Assembly (NCBI GenBank): GCA_956465555.1
Contig: OY101119.1
Span: forward strand, 124,001 to 188,000
Direction of reading: 5' to 3'
DNA from: Nitzschia sp. pyKryTriq1
Taxonomy: Eukaryota > Bacillariophyta > Bacillariophyceae > Bacillariales > Bacillariaceae
Length of the DNA stretch: 64,000 nt
Positions 50,538 through 63,220 of the stretch are shown in pieces. The position numbers and the translations under genes were made by a program. Below the pieces are notes generated by a model. It ran no database searches. It was not told the DNA's origin and saw only the letters and a program-made list of their open reading frames with translations. Position 1 is the stretch's first letter. Each line of letters opens with the position of its first letter.

Positions 50538-53500
50538 TCACGCCAATCCAGCACCATCGTTTTGAGACGACGACGATGTCGATGACGGTCGTCTTTGGAG
50601 TAGTAGTGGCAAATGACCAGTTTCATCATCTTCGGTTTCCGTTTCACCATTATTCGAAAATTCGTTGGGAGTATTGGGACTCAGTTCCACAACAGCAGCA
50701 GCAGCAGCAGAGTTGGTCTTGCCGTTACTGCTACTACAAGCAGTCGTACTACTACCACCTCCACTCGTGGTATTATTTCGTCTTCCAAAGACAATATCTT
50801 CGGCCGTTTCCAAGACTTTGGGACCTTCCCATAATTGTCGTAATTCTTGTCGTTGCCATCCCAAATAGACCATGGTTCCCAAACAGCAGGGTACCAAATA
50901 CAAGAGAGCCGGTTGTCCCATGTTCATTACGTAGACGGCAACATTGGCCATGCCCAAACCAATCGCATAGGCAATAACCAGTGGTCCAAAATAAGTGTTC
51001 TTGTTGGTACAAGTATTGCTGCTGCTGCTGCTGCTGCTGGAGGATGAAGAGGAAAAGGAAGGATACCGACAATATCCCCAGCAACACGAAGTAGTAGTAC
51101 TAGAAGCACCTCGCTGGTCTTCTTCCCCTCGACCCCCACTGACGATAGAGACCAACGCCTTGGCGGCATCGAAACGAGCGGCAAAACTCAACAAAAGTCC
51201 AGGCACTATTGCATACGCAAAGAGACAAAAGAGTGAGATTGTTGTTGTTGTTTGTATCCAGCGATAATAATCCACAACACCATCACCACCACCAACAGCA
51301 ACAACAACAAAGAACTTTCAGTCAAATACTACGTACACACAATATCTCCCAATCCCAACAAACTCGATCCACCTTCATAATCGAACAGTCGTGGAATCGT
51401 CAAGAGCATGGGTAGAGGATCTCCTCCGGCACAATTGGCCCGATCGGTCCGATAATATTTTTCACACCATAATTCATCCGCCTTGGGCGGTCCTCCCGAC
51501 GTGGCGACGGTAATCATGATACTGTCTCCGGCTCCCGTCAGGTAGGGTGTGACAAAGACAAAGAAAATATCGTAGAAAAAGGCTATACACAATAAAATGC
51601 CGGCAACTTGAATGGTATTGAGTTGAATCAATCCCAAAAACAAAATGCACATGCATGCTCCAAAGACATCTTGGGTCATCCAAAAAAAGGTATTCGAACT
51701 GGGATTGGTAGTCGGTGAATGCGGCAAGAATGCAATATATAGCCATGCCAATCCCCAGGTATATCCAAGAATCATGGCAATGGCATCGATGTTGGAAATA
51801 CTCGGAATCAATGGTTCTTCTTGTTCGGGTGAAGAAGGAGTCGTCGGAGCGCGATAGATCCATCGTTTGGTCCAACCGAATCGTTTATTAAAGACGACAC
51901 GTTCGACCAGGGGTGTCAATAGGACTTGAATGACAGCATTGCTGCAACCAAAGGCATAAAAGACTTTGACAATGCCATAAATCTGTTGGGATATTGGAGA
52001 AGAGTACAGTACAGTACAGTACAGAACGGTAGTACCAGTACGGGTAGAGTATAGTAGCGTAGTATGTAGAGCATAAACGCGCGAGTGAGTGAGTGAGTGA
52101 GAGGATCCAGTGCAGTAGTATATAATATCATGATGATGATGGACCATCCTATTCAACAATGTACTGTCTGTTGTTACGCAACGCAGTGACGTACCACTCG
52201 CACGTACCTTGAAATAAAATAGAATCATGAGACTGGACGATGCCATGATAACGAATCCGAGCGCATGAATGGGTTCCAGTTCCAAAGTCTCTTCTTGCAT
52301 TGCCGATCGTCGTGCCAGTGGTTGCTGTTGCTGCTGCTGTAGTCGATCTCTGTTACTACCAGCAGCACCAGTATTATTACTATTCAAACGTCTTGCTTCT
52401 TGTCTTGCTTGATATTTTCGAATCCCTTGATGATAATCCGCTGCCGACCAATAGGCTGCCAAAGTGGCCACGGCCACTCCCAACATCCAAATAAGGACCG
52501 ACGAGACATTGGTTTCCAATTTCCAACGACTTGACAATGTCACTTCTTGAATAGTCACAGTAGAAGTAGACGAAGAAGTAGACGAAGACGAAGTAGAAGT
52601 GAGAATATCCAACAATTCTTGGCCTTGTTGCATCGTCAAGAATACGGTTGGAATCGTAATGTTCATGAGGTTGTTGTTGTTGTTGTTGCTGTTATTATCA
52701 GGATACAAGTAGAGATGCAAATCCCAGGCACAACATGCTTGATGATGGGTGGAAGTTTTGTTTCCCGTCAAGAAGCATCGATGCGAGGGACAAGCTGTAT
52801 CAAAACCATCATCAACATCACCCTCATCGTTGTTGTTATAATACCTTCGACATAGATTGTCGTCCGTGTTTCCACTCAAGAGAGGATCATTGTGTCGAGC
52901 ATCGTACGGCAAGGAGTCACTCGCAAAGGAGAGAAGGTTGGAAGGAATTTCGGCATGTGCCTTGTCACAATCATAATCATGGTATTGGATGGGCCATTGA
53001 ATGTCTTCATACGATGCTGCTGCTGCTGCTGCTTTGGTTTCATTATTCAAGGTATATCGAGCACTTAAAGTGTTGTAAATGATCACTCCCTTGGCTCCTC
53101 CATACTCTTGCGCGATCCATGTTTTGGTTTGATACGGACACTTGCCCCGTGGTACCAACACCAGCGCATCCTTCCACTCATTGTACTTGAAAGAGGATGA
53201 GGAGGACGAGGAGGAGGAGGATGTAAATGTGGCATTGTCACACAAGAGGGAGGGTACCACCACAATTTTTTGAGTATTGTCCTTGCTGTTGCTGCTGCTG
53301 CTGCTGCTGGCCGGCCGCATGGGCGCCCGAGGTCCATAAAACGCATGCGATGCTAGCCACGTCTTGTGTTGCTGACGGACATTGCTGTTACCGGTGCTAC
53401 TACTATACGACGAGTACACCATGTCGAGTTGTGCTGTCGGAAGGACGGCGTGGGTGGACCATGGCAACAGCAAAGAGCAGAGGATCAGTAGCAGAAAGAA

Positions 53501-53605
53501 TGACGATGATGATGATGATGATGTACCTGAAGTATTAGCTCTGCTTCCACTTCTGCTGCTGGTAGCAGTACTGGTACCACCGGTCGTAGAGGAGGGAGCC
53601 AACAT
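50538..53605 (-). CDS. Signal-peptide-peptidase-like intramembrane aspartyl protease with PA domain
   Basis: Three exons on the minus strand: 53605-52208, 51982-51337, 51205-50538; 903 residues. The last junction joins GLGDIV to LPGLLLSFAARFD, the expected family sequence. The start ATG opens a signal peptide (SFFLLLILCSLLLPWSTHA). A lumenal PA domain follows (ALVLVPRGKCPYQTKTWIAQ then GGAKGVIIYN). Nine hydrophobic spans come next, with the three presenilin-family motifs: FYDIFFVF (first catalytic Asp), GLGDIV (second Asp) and QPALLYL (PAL). This is the SPPL2 arrangement; such enzymes cut type II membrane-protein remnants in Golgi or lysosome-like membranes. The 225-bp first intron is in frame and stop-free, so retention would still give a continuous product. 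Confidence 0.88.
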
Positions 53606-54341
53606 GCTTTCAACAACAACAACAACAAAAACAAAGATTGTTGATCCTCTCGAACTGTAACTGAATGATGATCGAAGAGATACAGTTGTAACACGGTAAG
53701 GAACAGTCTGCTCCAAAGACAAGTACGAAGTACATAGCGTGAAGGAGACGCCTGTCTACTCTCTAGCTAGTCGCCGCTTCTCTCGCCTCCGCGCGGCGCC
53801 ATGGTCGAACGATCGTTGGCCTCTCCGAATGCGACGCGCGATGGTGAATGTCCGAGACGACACGTTTGACTTCTTCCCAGCACAGAGACCTCGCAACTCG
53901 CAACCACGAGACCTCTCCGTCCGCGCGCCAAAGAATTTGACAGTCGGCGTGCATGCGTGGTGGAAGAATTCCGACGACGATACATAGATGATGATGATTC
54001 ATGGCGACGACAGACACGCACGTGTACCGTAGAAGGAACACGTAGAGTAGAATGTGTACCAAACTCTACGCAACATTCGTTCCACTTCTCTCATGGTCGT
54101 GATCGGCATGCGAATAATATGAATGATGACTGCCGTCTCCGTCCTTTTCTCGCTCGTCGATCGATGCGAGTTTTTCCTCTTTCACTTTTCTTTTTTTTTC
54201 GCTGTTGTCGTTTTGGAACAACATCCATCACCTCTACTCTCTACTCTACTAGTTGTTGTAGACTGACTACTACTACTCTAGTAGAGAGACTCTACAAGTA
54301 GTCTACCGATTATTCATTCCTCTTCAACTTACTGCATTACC
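53606..54341. other. Divergent intergenic region
   Basis: Shared upstream region of the SPPL and PUB-domain genes. Contains CAA repeats, CTAGTAG and CTACTCTA microrepeats near 54235-54300. Open frames in both directions show no domain. Confidence 0.6.
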
Positions 54342-55266
54342 ATGACATTACGACTCTCTTCTACTTCTACCAGTTCTACAACAGCTTCATCGTCCACGGG
54401 GAATCCCACTGTCGATCGACTCTTGCAAGACAGTACTCTTTCCATCCAACAAAAGACGGATTGTGTGAGTACCGGTATAATAATAATATACCAAGCACTG
54501 TATTGTACTGATGTGGAACTGCCTTGCTGACTGGCTGGCTTGTCTGTCTGTACGTATTATTCACAACTACCATGTTTCTCACACACTCCATCCATCCATC
54601 CATTCTTCAAACGTGTACTTGTACTTGTTGTGTTTTGTTCAATTACTTTTGCAGTTGAAAACCTTGAATGTCATTTTGAAGAATTTGATGGATCCGCAAA
54701 AGTCGTTGGAAGAAAAGTATCGAACCTTGAAACTCGATAACGCCAAGTTGCAAGAAAAGATATTTCGTGTGACTCATGCCATGGAATTGTTGGAACAGAC
54801 GTGCGGGTTTAGCAGTGGTAGTAGTAGTACGACCACGACTACGACCACGACCAATGAAAACAACAACAACGTATTGCTACTTGCCAGCCCCCCTTCGGAC
54901 TTTACACGGCAATCGATATTGGCACCCGTGCAACAAGCGATTGCAGCTGGATTGGCGCAACTATTGAACGGAAGTACTACTACTACTACTACTACTACTA
55001 TTACTGCTACCAACAAAAAGCCGCGCATGGAAGTCATGGGAGAAGAAAAATTGTCGGAAAAACAAAAGGCCCGTCGCTTGTTGGAAGAAAAAGAGGCGTT
55101 GGAAAAGATCAAGGCCAAGGAGGAGCGTCAACGCAACCTTCGACTTCTCAAAGAAGACAAGTTGACACGGGAAACGGATCCCAATTGGAAACCGGGTCTG
55201 TCGGCGGCATGTGCCAAGTCGGGATCGAGTATTTCCACCTTTCGGGATAAATATGGGGAAAACTAA
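54342..55266 (+). CDS. PUB-domain protein (p97/VCP cofactor-like)
   Basis: Two exons, 54342-54464 and 54655-55266, joined in phase 0 (GTGAGT...TTTGCAG); 244 residues. Across the junction the sequence reads CLKTLNVILKNLMDPQKSLEE then KYRTLKLDNAKLQEKIFRV and AMELLEQTCGF, a good PUB (PUG) domain at about residues 25-95. PUB domains bind the C-terminal tail of the AAA ATPase p97/VCP (Cdc48). Thr-rich runs and an Ala/Leu-rich helix follow, then a highly charged coiled coil (KARRLLEEKEALEKIKAKEE) and WKPGLSAACAKSGSSISTFRD. It lacks the transglutaminase core of PNGase and a visible UBX domain, so it is a PUB-only type adaptor. Confidence 0.75.
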
Positions 55267-55606
55267 AGAGAAATATCCTAGTAGAGACTAGACTTTTAGT
55301 CTAGACTAGAGTCTACTTCGTAGTAAAATAGGATACTACTATAGAGAGAGATTGCAGTCTACAGTCATTACTAATGATGTGAAGAAAGAAGATGAAACAA
55401 GATGGATTGTGGTGGTGGAAGGATGTAGTACTTGTACTTCGTACTGTACGTGTGGAATCAATCGTCCCGATCGTATCACCACGGGACTTGCTTGGCAGGC
55501 TAAAGTGGTATTGTTTGACGTCGAATTGTTGCTGCATGATTGGTAGTATATGAGTATAGCAATACCTGATTGTTATTTTTTGTTTCATGATGTGTAATTA
55601 TTCTTT
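55267..55606. other. Convergent intergenic region
   Basis: 340 bp between the PUB gene and the ACCase 3' end. It begins with a short CTAGTCTAGAC-type hairpin near 55280-55312, possibly a 3'-end structure. No gene is seen. Confidence 0.55.
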
Positions 55607-58600
55607 TTAGCCAATGGTCCGTGAAAGCATCTCCTTGAAGGCGGCCCTGTCCTCTTCCGTCATGGTTGCCATGGCACGGCCAATTCCTTCTATAATACCC
55701 ATGGTACCCACCTTGGCAGTGTTGCCGCCAGAGGTCATCACCAAGGCGACTTCTTGAGCCACGCATTCTTGAGTAAAGGCGACCACTTTGTTTTCGAGGA
55801 GTTGGTGGTTTTGCGCCATCCAAGTCAACATGATCTTGTCGTCTTCCCACTTCGCGGCAGACATGCTCGGTGATGTCGCCAGGAACCACTGACGAATCAT
55901 ATCGGAGGCTTCGAGAGGAGTGGGCGTTTTGATCGCTCGACCCACTTGGGCGGCGTCAATGATCTTCTTGCGAAGATCAAATTCGGCAAGTTTCCGGCGG
56001 AGGCGCCAGTAGAAAAAGGATCGTGCTTGGGTCCATTCCACTTGCCGACGGATGACACCCACCGCCTGCATACGGCCGGGAGTGTCGTGCAATTCGCAAA
56101 ATTGGACAGAAATTTGTTCGTAGACGGGCAGTAGAGCACGCTCTCTACTTTCAATCGCCTCTTGAATACTTTCAGTATCTTCCTTGCTCAATCCTTCCAC
56201 TTGGAGCTTGGCAACCAAGGATTGGAGTGTCTCGTCTAACCGATGCATGGTCGTGATCAAGTCCTTGGTACGGTATTTGACACTAGCCGCCCCGTTGGCT
56301 TCCAATACGCCACCACGAGCGGTTCCCGCGGCGGCATACATTTCCATAACATTCGCATTGATCGAAGCATCCAGAACGACCCAGGCACCACCTCGAATTT
56401 CCGCAAATGGTGGAATGTACACAAACACGGGTTGCTCATAGTTGACGAAAGCGTCGACGATGAGGGATCCGTATTTCAAGACCTCGTCAAACATGTCACG
56501 TTGGCCACCACTGAACCCACGCCAGTTCGCAAAGACAATGAGGGGTAAATCCTCCGTTCTGAAATCGTTGATCGCTTGGGCCGTCTTGTAGGCACTATTG
56601 GGGAACCACACACAACCCGCCTCTTGAATGACGGCCTCCGAAGCCTTGACATCGGCGGGATCTGCGGGCTTGATGTTCTCGGCCGTACGGTTCTCCGTGA
56701 TGACGACCCCCATGGGGAAGCCACCGAGTCGAGCGCGGCCAATCACTACAGTCTTGGCCCACCCGGCCAGGTATTCGGTAAAGCTACCGCGATCGAAAAA
56801 GCCACTCTGCCATTTCCCACTGTCGTCTTCGCCTCCAGCAAGCAGAGTGCGAGGATCGTAAGGAGTACCAGGAATAGGAGTAAACTCAATGGGACGTTCG
56901 ATCTCATCAACGCCTCGGATATCGGTTACTGGAAGTAACCCTCCACGCATCGAGGGAACATAGGCCAACCAGTCTACGGCAGCTTTGATAGCCCGTAGGT
57001 GATCTGGTTCGGCCAAATGAGAGACTCCGTTGGAATACATGATTCCAGGTCCTCCAAGCTGATCATTGGTCGAATACACATCGACTCCCATTAGCTTGTT
57101 CAGCGCTTGATATCCAGTTAGGATGATGGGTGAAGCTGTCGTCTTTTGGATGGTACGTTGGCCCAGACGAACCAGATAGGCTCCAATACCTACAGTGCGG
57201 CCGAGCACAAGAGTCAATGTGAAAATGTCTTTGTATGCGGCACTTGTCTCTCCGGCAATCAGTCCAGACCCTTTGAGATTCTCTACTCCCAAGTCGGCTT
57301 CCGATCCAATAATGTCGGTGACACGATGGACAGACTGACCAGCATAGGTGGCCGACTCGACCAAGATCCTCTGTTTGTCGCTGTTCAATGCCTTGTAGTC
57401 TTCGGGGGTGACATAAATGTAGTCAAATCCGTTCTCGGGTTTGCTTGGGTCCTTGAAGGCTACTTTGAAAGTCTTTTTGACAGAATCGGCGAGGCCGATA
57501 CGAGCTCCAGAGTTAGCTGCAATGTACAGCCTTGGAATTCTCTTCTCACGGGCAAACTCGGATGCCAGTTTGAAGACAACATCTTCTCGTGTTCCAAAGC
57601 TCCCAGCCTTGTGAGTAATGTCATTGGCAATCAGCACGACCTGACGACCATTCGGATACTCCACGGTCTTGAGTACCATCAGCCAAGCCACCATGCCGAC
57701 ATCATTTGCACCGGATCCACGATTCACTTGGTAGAGTTCGAGCTCTCCATTCCAGTAATCTTGAATTGTCCAATCGTCAGGGTTGACAGCACCAGTCTTT
57801 TTAACAACAAGCTCCGTCGTATACATAACCATCAAAGGGCGACTCGCAGCGCGAATATCGCCTTCGACGCCGCCCTTCTTGGAGGCTTCTACCCACTCTT
57901 GCTCGACCGCAGCCTCAAAGAGAGCGGGCAGGTCGTAGCAATAGAGCGTGTCCGAGGAAAGAAGAGCAGCTTTTCTTTGGTGATCAAAGGGGCGCGTCAA
58001 GGGGTAGGGCGTGTGCACATTCAAGCCCTCCCAGGAGTTGTCACCGGCACCCGCCAGACTTGCCTTCGTGCCTCCAATGAGTTTGAAGACACGGTCGGAT
58101 CCGTAGTCGTCAGAAGCCTCCACGTAGGTGCTCATTACGTGGACGTAACCAGTTGGATTGCTTGCTACCAAACGCAAGGAGATGGGCGGAGAATCGCGGC
58201 TCAAAGAACATAGAATCTTGGTCTCCACCTCGACGATTCCGAGGGATGTCACACGGTCGCCGTGGCGCTTGAGAATATCCACGACAACTTGTTCGACTAC
58301 GACTGGGTCTAGTACGACCTTTTCAAAGTCACTGACCAAGTTGATGAACAAATGATTATCCGCCTTGAGGTTCTCGGGGCAGAGATCCATGGCATTGAGG
58401 GAATCCACTAAAATTCGTTCGAATATGCTGGACGAGAAGTCCAAGTTGAAACTCAAAGCCCTTCCAAAAAGGCGAGGCGATTTGTTAGCTTTTCGATCCT
58501 TGGCTAAAGCCGAGGACTTGGGTGTTGCCTCGTACAAATGAATGTGCGATGTGGACGTGTGATTGGCACCAAGGGTGCGAACCCGAAAGTTTGCCGCCAC

Positions 58601-61600
58601 CCGAGCCAAGTCAAGATGGATAGCATGGCTGGGGTCGATACTCCGAATCAAAGAGTCTTCCGAGTAGTCAGATGCTCTGTAGGTGAAGGTGGCGGGCGAA
58701 GAGTCGTCAAATCCGTCTGCCGTTTGACGATCAAAGGAAAAGGTGACACGTCGTACTTGCACCTGTTGCAACGCCTTGGTGTACGGTATCAAGATATTTC
58801 GACATCGTTCGGCAATAGCGTTGCTGGATGCTTCATCCCCTGCAACCGATAGAGTGGGGACAATCAAATAAAGAACATTGATTGAGGACGTCGCCTTGTT
58901 GTCGCTAGTAGTAGTACTTTCAGTGGCAACGGGGAAATTTTTCAAGATTCTATCAAACTCGGTCGAATCGGAGAGAGATTCAAGCGAGTCCAAGACCTTG
59001 AATACGCCTGTCCTCGTGACATTGGACGGAATCTTCTCGAGGTTTTCTGCTGCTGCCAATTTACCCTCCGAGTCTCCTTCCGAGTGCTCGCTCATCTTGC
59101 TAAGCGACGAGCTGCTTACGACGCTACTGAGCTCAGTCATACTGCTGATCGATGTCAACTTGTGAATCGCTCGTTCGGACGCCTTGTTTGTGAAGAAAAA
59201 CTTGAAAAGACGATCCTCGTGTTTACGCTCCACCTCTTTCACAGTATAGGTTCGATAGAGTCGTTTGGCAATCAATTCCAGCAAACCGATTTCTTCTCGG
59301 GTGCCCATGACTTTCTTCAAAAGAGGAAAGAAGACATCTAATACCGGCGTTTGATCGGCTAGTAGTTCTTCCGCTTTCTTTGAATCAGACTCGGTTAGTT
59401 GCTTGGCAGCTTCCAGAACTTTCTTCTTGCGTTGCTCCAGATTGGGCATACTCTCTTGCATTAGTAACTTTCGCGCACGTAGTGCAACCTCCGCGTAGGT
59501 CTTGTTTTGACCCATGCCGCCGACCTCGGCAATCGAAGGGAAAGCATTTTGGAGACTGCCAGCACCGGCAACCACCGAGACTCGCTTGCCGATGGCTGCC
59601 GAGTTGCTGGTGGCCAGGTCAAACCGGGCGCCATCATCAATGGCCGTCATTATCCTTGAGAGAAGGTAGCTGGTCGTCTTGAGCTGTTCGTGAGCTCGAC
59701 AAATGAGTAAGACAGCGTTTGAGTCTTCCTTGTGCAGTCTTCGGACGTTATCCACCGAGTCGGCGTAGGACGGGGCATCGCAGAACCATCGTTCGACTGA
59801 AATCCATTTGCGGACAATTTCAATAAATGACTGGAGAGCCTTTTCGGCACCAGGGACGCCAATGGCCTTGCTTTGGGTGTACGGCAGTACGACGTTCCGA
59901 AGAGGAGTAGTCAAGGCCGTAAAGGTGGCTCGTTCCGATGCATTCGGAATAGACGACGCTTCCGAATCAATCAACGCCAAAACATCTTCAGCCGGAAATC
60001 TGAGGAAAGGAAGAGACAATTGGTGTTAGATAGCTGCTGGACTGTTTGCGACTGCTTGTCATTTCGAAACATGAGTTAGCGATCCATTGCTTACCTCAGT
60101 TGAACCCCGCTGCCGGCTAGTGTAGCTTCCCGGAAATCGTCCAAAGTCTTGGTGATTCCTTTTAACAACGAGCTTGAGATTCTACCGCTCAAGACGGACA
60201 GTTGCTCTCCGATTTCCAACATGGGAAGTGACGCGTCCGTGACGGCCAAGGCAAGATCTTCCATGGCATTGTCGACCTCTTCCTTGTCCAAGACATATCC
60301 CGACATGGCTCCCTCGAGTTGCTCCAGAGCAGCACGCAACACAAGATGGGGCCGCTTGGCATCGGCGGGACGGCTCGAGGCTCCCCATCCGGCCACCTCG
60401 AGACGACCTTCAAATACAGTGACTAGAGCCACATTCTCGGGATTGTCCAGCTGGAGGGTAGCCAGCAAGTCTCCGGCGGCAATGGCAGCTCCTTCGTTGA
60501 CACTCCACTGTACCACACCGGATTCTTCCACCTTGAGAGGCATGAACATTTTCATGACTTCGATTTCGGCGTACGGCTCTCCCTTTCGGACATGACTTCC
60601 GTCTGCCACCAGCTTTTTGACGAGCTTTCCAGCTACATCCGTTCGAAGAGAGGTCGGGTCGTAATCGGGAGAAAAGGCGACATTGCATCCGGCCACATTG
60701 AGACGCATGCCGGTAGCGACATCTCCCTTGTTGGTCAAGTAGGCGACTTGACTCGTACCGCCAATCTCAATCAGATACCCTCCATCGCTCAACATTCGAA
60801 CGTTGGTCAAGACAAATCCTCCATCCTTTTGTTTCTCACTCGACGACGACGACGACGACGATTCGAGAGAAATGCGAAAGGTGTTGGGTCCTTTACGAGT
60901 GCACAAGAGCTTGTACTTGATTCCATTCAGAATCAACTCGACGGAATGGGACATTTTCAACAAGTTGCGAGAAGGCAATTGTCCCTTTTGTAGCAACTCA
61001 TTGAATTGACGTTCGCTCGTCAAGCACTGGGCGTAGGCTACAATGGTACCACCCAGTACCACATGCAAATGACTGTCTTCCTCACTCGAGGATCGGAGGG
61101 AGCCTCTACGCTTCAATCCCTTTCCAGCAGCATTGTTGGCGTCAAAGATCCCTTCCACGCTGTTGGCTTGAATGATCGTATCCAACCAGGCCGTATCGAT
61201 ACGATTGTCAATAAAGTCGTCCAACTCAATCAATTTGGAAATGTAATCGACAGTCGTCGAAATGTCTCCTCGAATCGACAACTCCTTGAGGGCCAGTACC
61301 ATATTTCGACGAGCTTGTTCTCGATCGTTGCCATTGGCAAACAAGTGTCCAAACTGCGAGTCAGCAAATTCGTGAATACTTCCAGAACTGTCCATGCTAA
61401 AGTATCCCCAAACATTGGGAGTACTTCGAAAGTTCAATTCTTGAATGCCACCACTGGTCGGTTTGAAACCGGCTTCGGCGTTTTCAGCCGTGATGCGCAC
61501 GGCCATGCAATGTCCATGGGCCGGAACTCGTTGGGCCGTCTCCCAGTCGATCCGAGACGACTCACTGCGAGGATCATCTTCGAATCGATTTCGACCGTAG

Positions 61601-63164
61601 AGTTGTCGAATCTCGGGAATATTATCCAGGGGAATTCCCATGGCCACTTGCAGCTGGGCGGCAGGCAAGTTGACTTGGGTAATCATTTCCGTGACGGGAT
61701 GTTCGACTTGTAGACGAGGATTGAGTTCCAAAAAGTAAAACTTGGCATCTTGCTCCGAGTATAGATACTCGACTGTTCCGGCGTTGGCATACCCCACGGC
61801 CTTGGCCAAGGCTACCGCGGCCTGTTCCATTTGCGTCCAAACCTCGGGCAAGGCGGCAATGGGCGGGCCTTCTTCAATAATCTTTTGATGCCGACGCTGG
61901 ACACTACAGTCGCGTCCATTCAAGGCGACGGCATTTCCGTATTCATCCGCCAACAGCTGGACTTCCAAATGCCTCGAGCCTTGAGACAATTTCATGATAA
62001 AGATGGGAGATCCTGGAACTTCTCCACATACTTGTCGATAGGCATTCGCAACATCTTCCAGTTTTTCGACTCGTCGAATTCCTTTGCCTCCCCCTCCTTC
62101 ACTGGCCTTGATCATGACGGGAAAGCCAATTTGGGCCGCCGCCTCACTGGCTTGAGTCGCCGAGGCAATGGACGCTTGTTCGTACGCTTCTTGGGGCAAG
62201 GTTCCGGTCGTTCGGTCATAGGATGCTTCGACGTGTCCTCCATTCCATGCAATACACGGTACCCCCGCCGACTGGGCAATAATCGTACTTCCAATTTTAT
62301 CTCCCAACGCCCGCATGGGTGGCCCCGCCGGACCAATGAATTTGATAGGAGTCGGCGTCGACTTGGCCAAGGTATCGGGCAGGACGGGATTTTCGCTGGC
62401 ATGTCCCCATCCGGCCCACACTGCCTGCACGCCATGCAATCGGGCCAATTCGACAATCAACGTCACATTGGCATAATTGTGATTGTTACTTCCTCCGGGT
62501 ACATCAATGATGACATCTCCCATGCGAATGTATTCCGCGTTGGCACTAAAATAAAGAAGTAGTAATAGATTGATTGATTGAATGAATGAATGAATGATTG
62601 AATGAATGGAAAGAGGAAAACGAAATACAAAGAATAGTATAGAAAGATCAGTCAAGGAATCGTGAGACACCAAAAACCAAACATACCATCACTTTCAACA
62701 TTCATCCATCTTCACTCTTCTCTCAAGCTCCCAGTCATACATAATACATAATACATAATACATGATACCACGTACCGCAAATCTTCTGGCGTCGCCATGA
62801 CGACAAACTGAATCGCTCGTTCATCTCCAAACACTTCATACGCCCATCGTCGAATCGATCGAATGGCCTTGACGGCCGCAACTCCATTATTGGCAATCAG
62901 TACCTTGGTAATGACAAAGGATTGACTCCCACCCAAGGCTTGCACGTACGATGCCACACTGGTAAATCGACGATGACTCTTGACATTGACCTTGTTGTTG
63001 CTGGTGGTGGTGGTGCCGGACGACGACGACAAGGCTGATGCGGATGTTAATCCTACTCCGCCGAGAGGAGGAGGAGGCGACATTGGCACCATCCCAACAC
63101 CACCCGCCATACGACTGGTCGATCGCAGATTCGGACTGGCCGGAGTGTCGACGAGTTCTGCCAT
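55607..63164 (-). CDS. ACC: Multidomain acetyl-CoA carboxylase (homomeric, eukaryotic type)
   Basis: Three exons on the minus strand: 63164-62776, 62545-60095, 59999-55607; 2410 residues, junctions [14 protein letters not shown] and [11 protein letters not shown] match the family. It makes malonyl-CoA from acetyl-CoA, bicarbonate and ATP. Biotin carboxylase occupies about 75-570 ([45 protein letters not shown]); the biotinyl Lys lies near residue 794 in EVMKMFMPL; a long ACC central domain follows; carboxyltransferase fills about 1480-2330 ([44 protein letters not shown]). The N-terminus ([20 protein letters not shown]) has no signal peptide or A-F motif, which argues for a cytosolic isoform feeding fatty-acid elongation rather than the plastid enzyme, unless a missed upstream exon exists. 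All catalytic parts look whole. Confidence 0.92.
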
Positions 63165-63187
63165 CTTTCTATATTTTAGTAGGAGGA

Positions 63188-63220
<33 letters not shown>

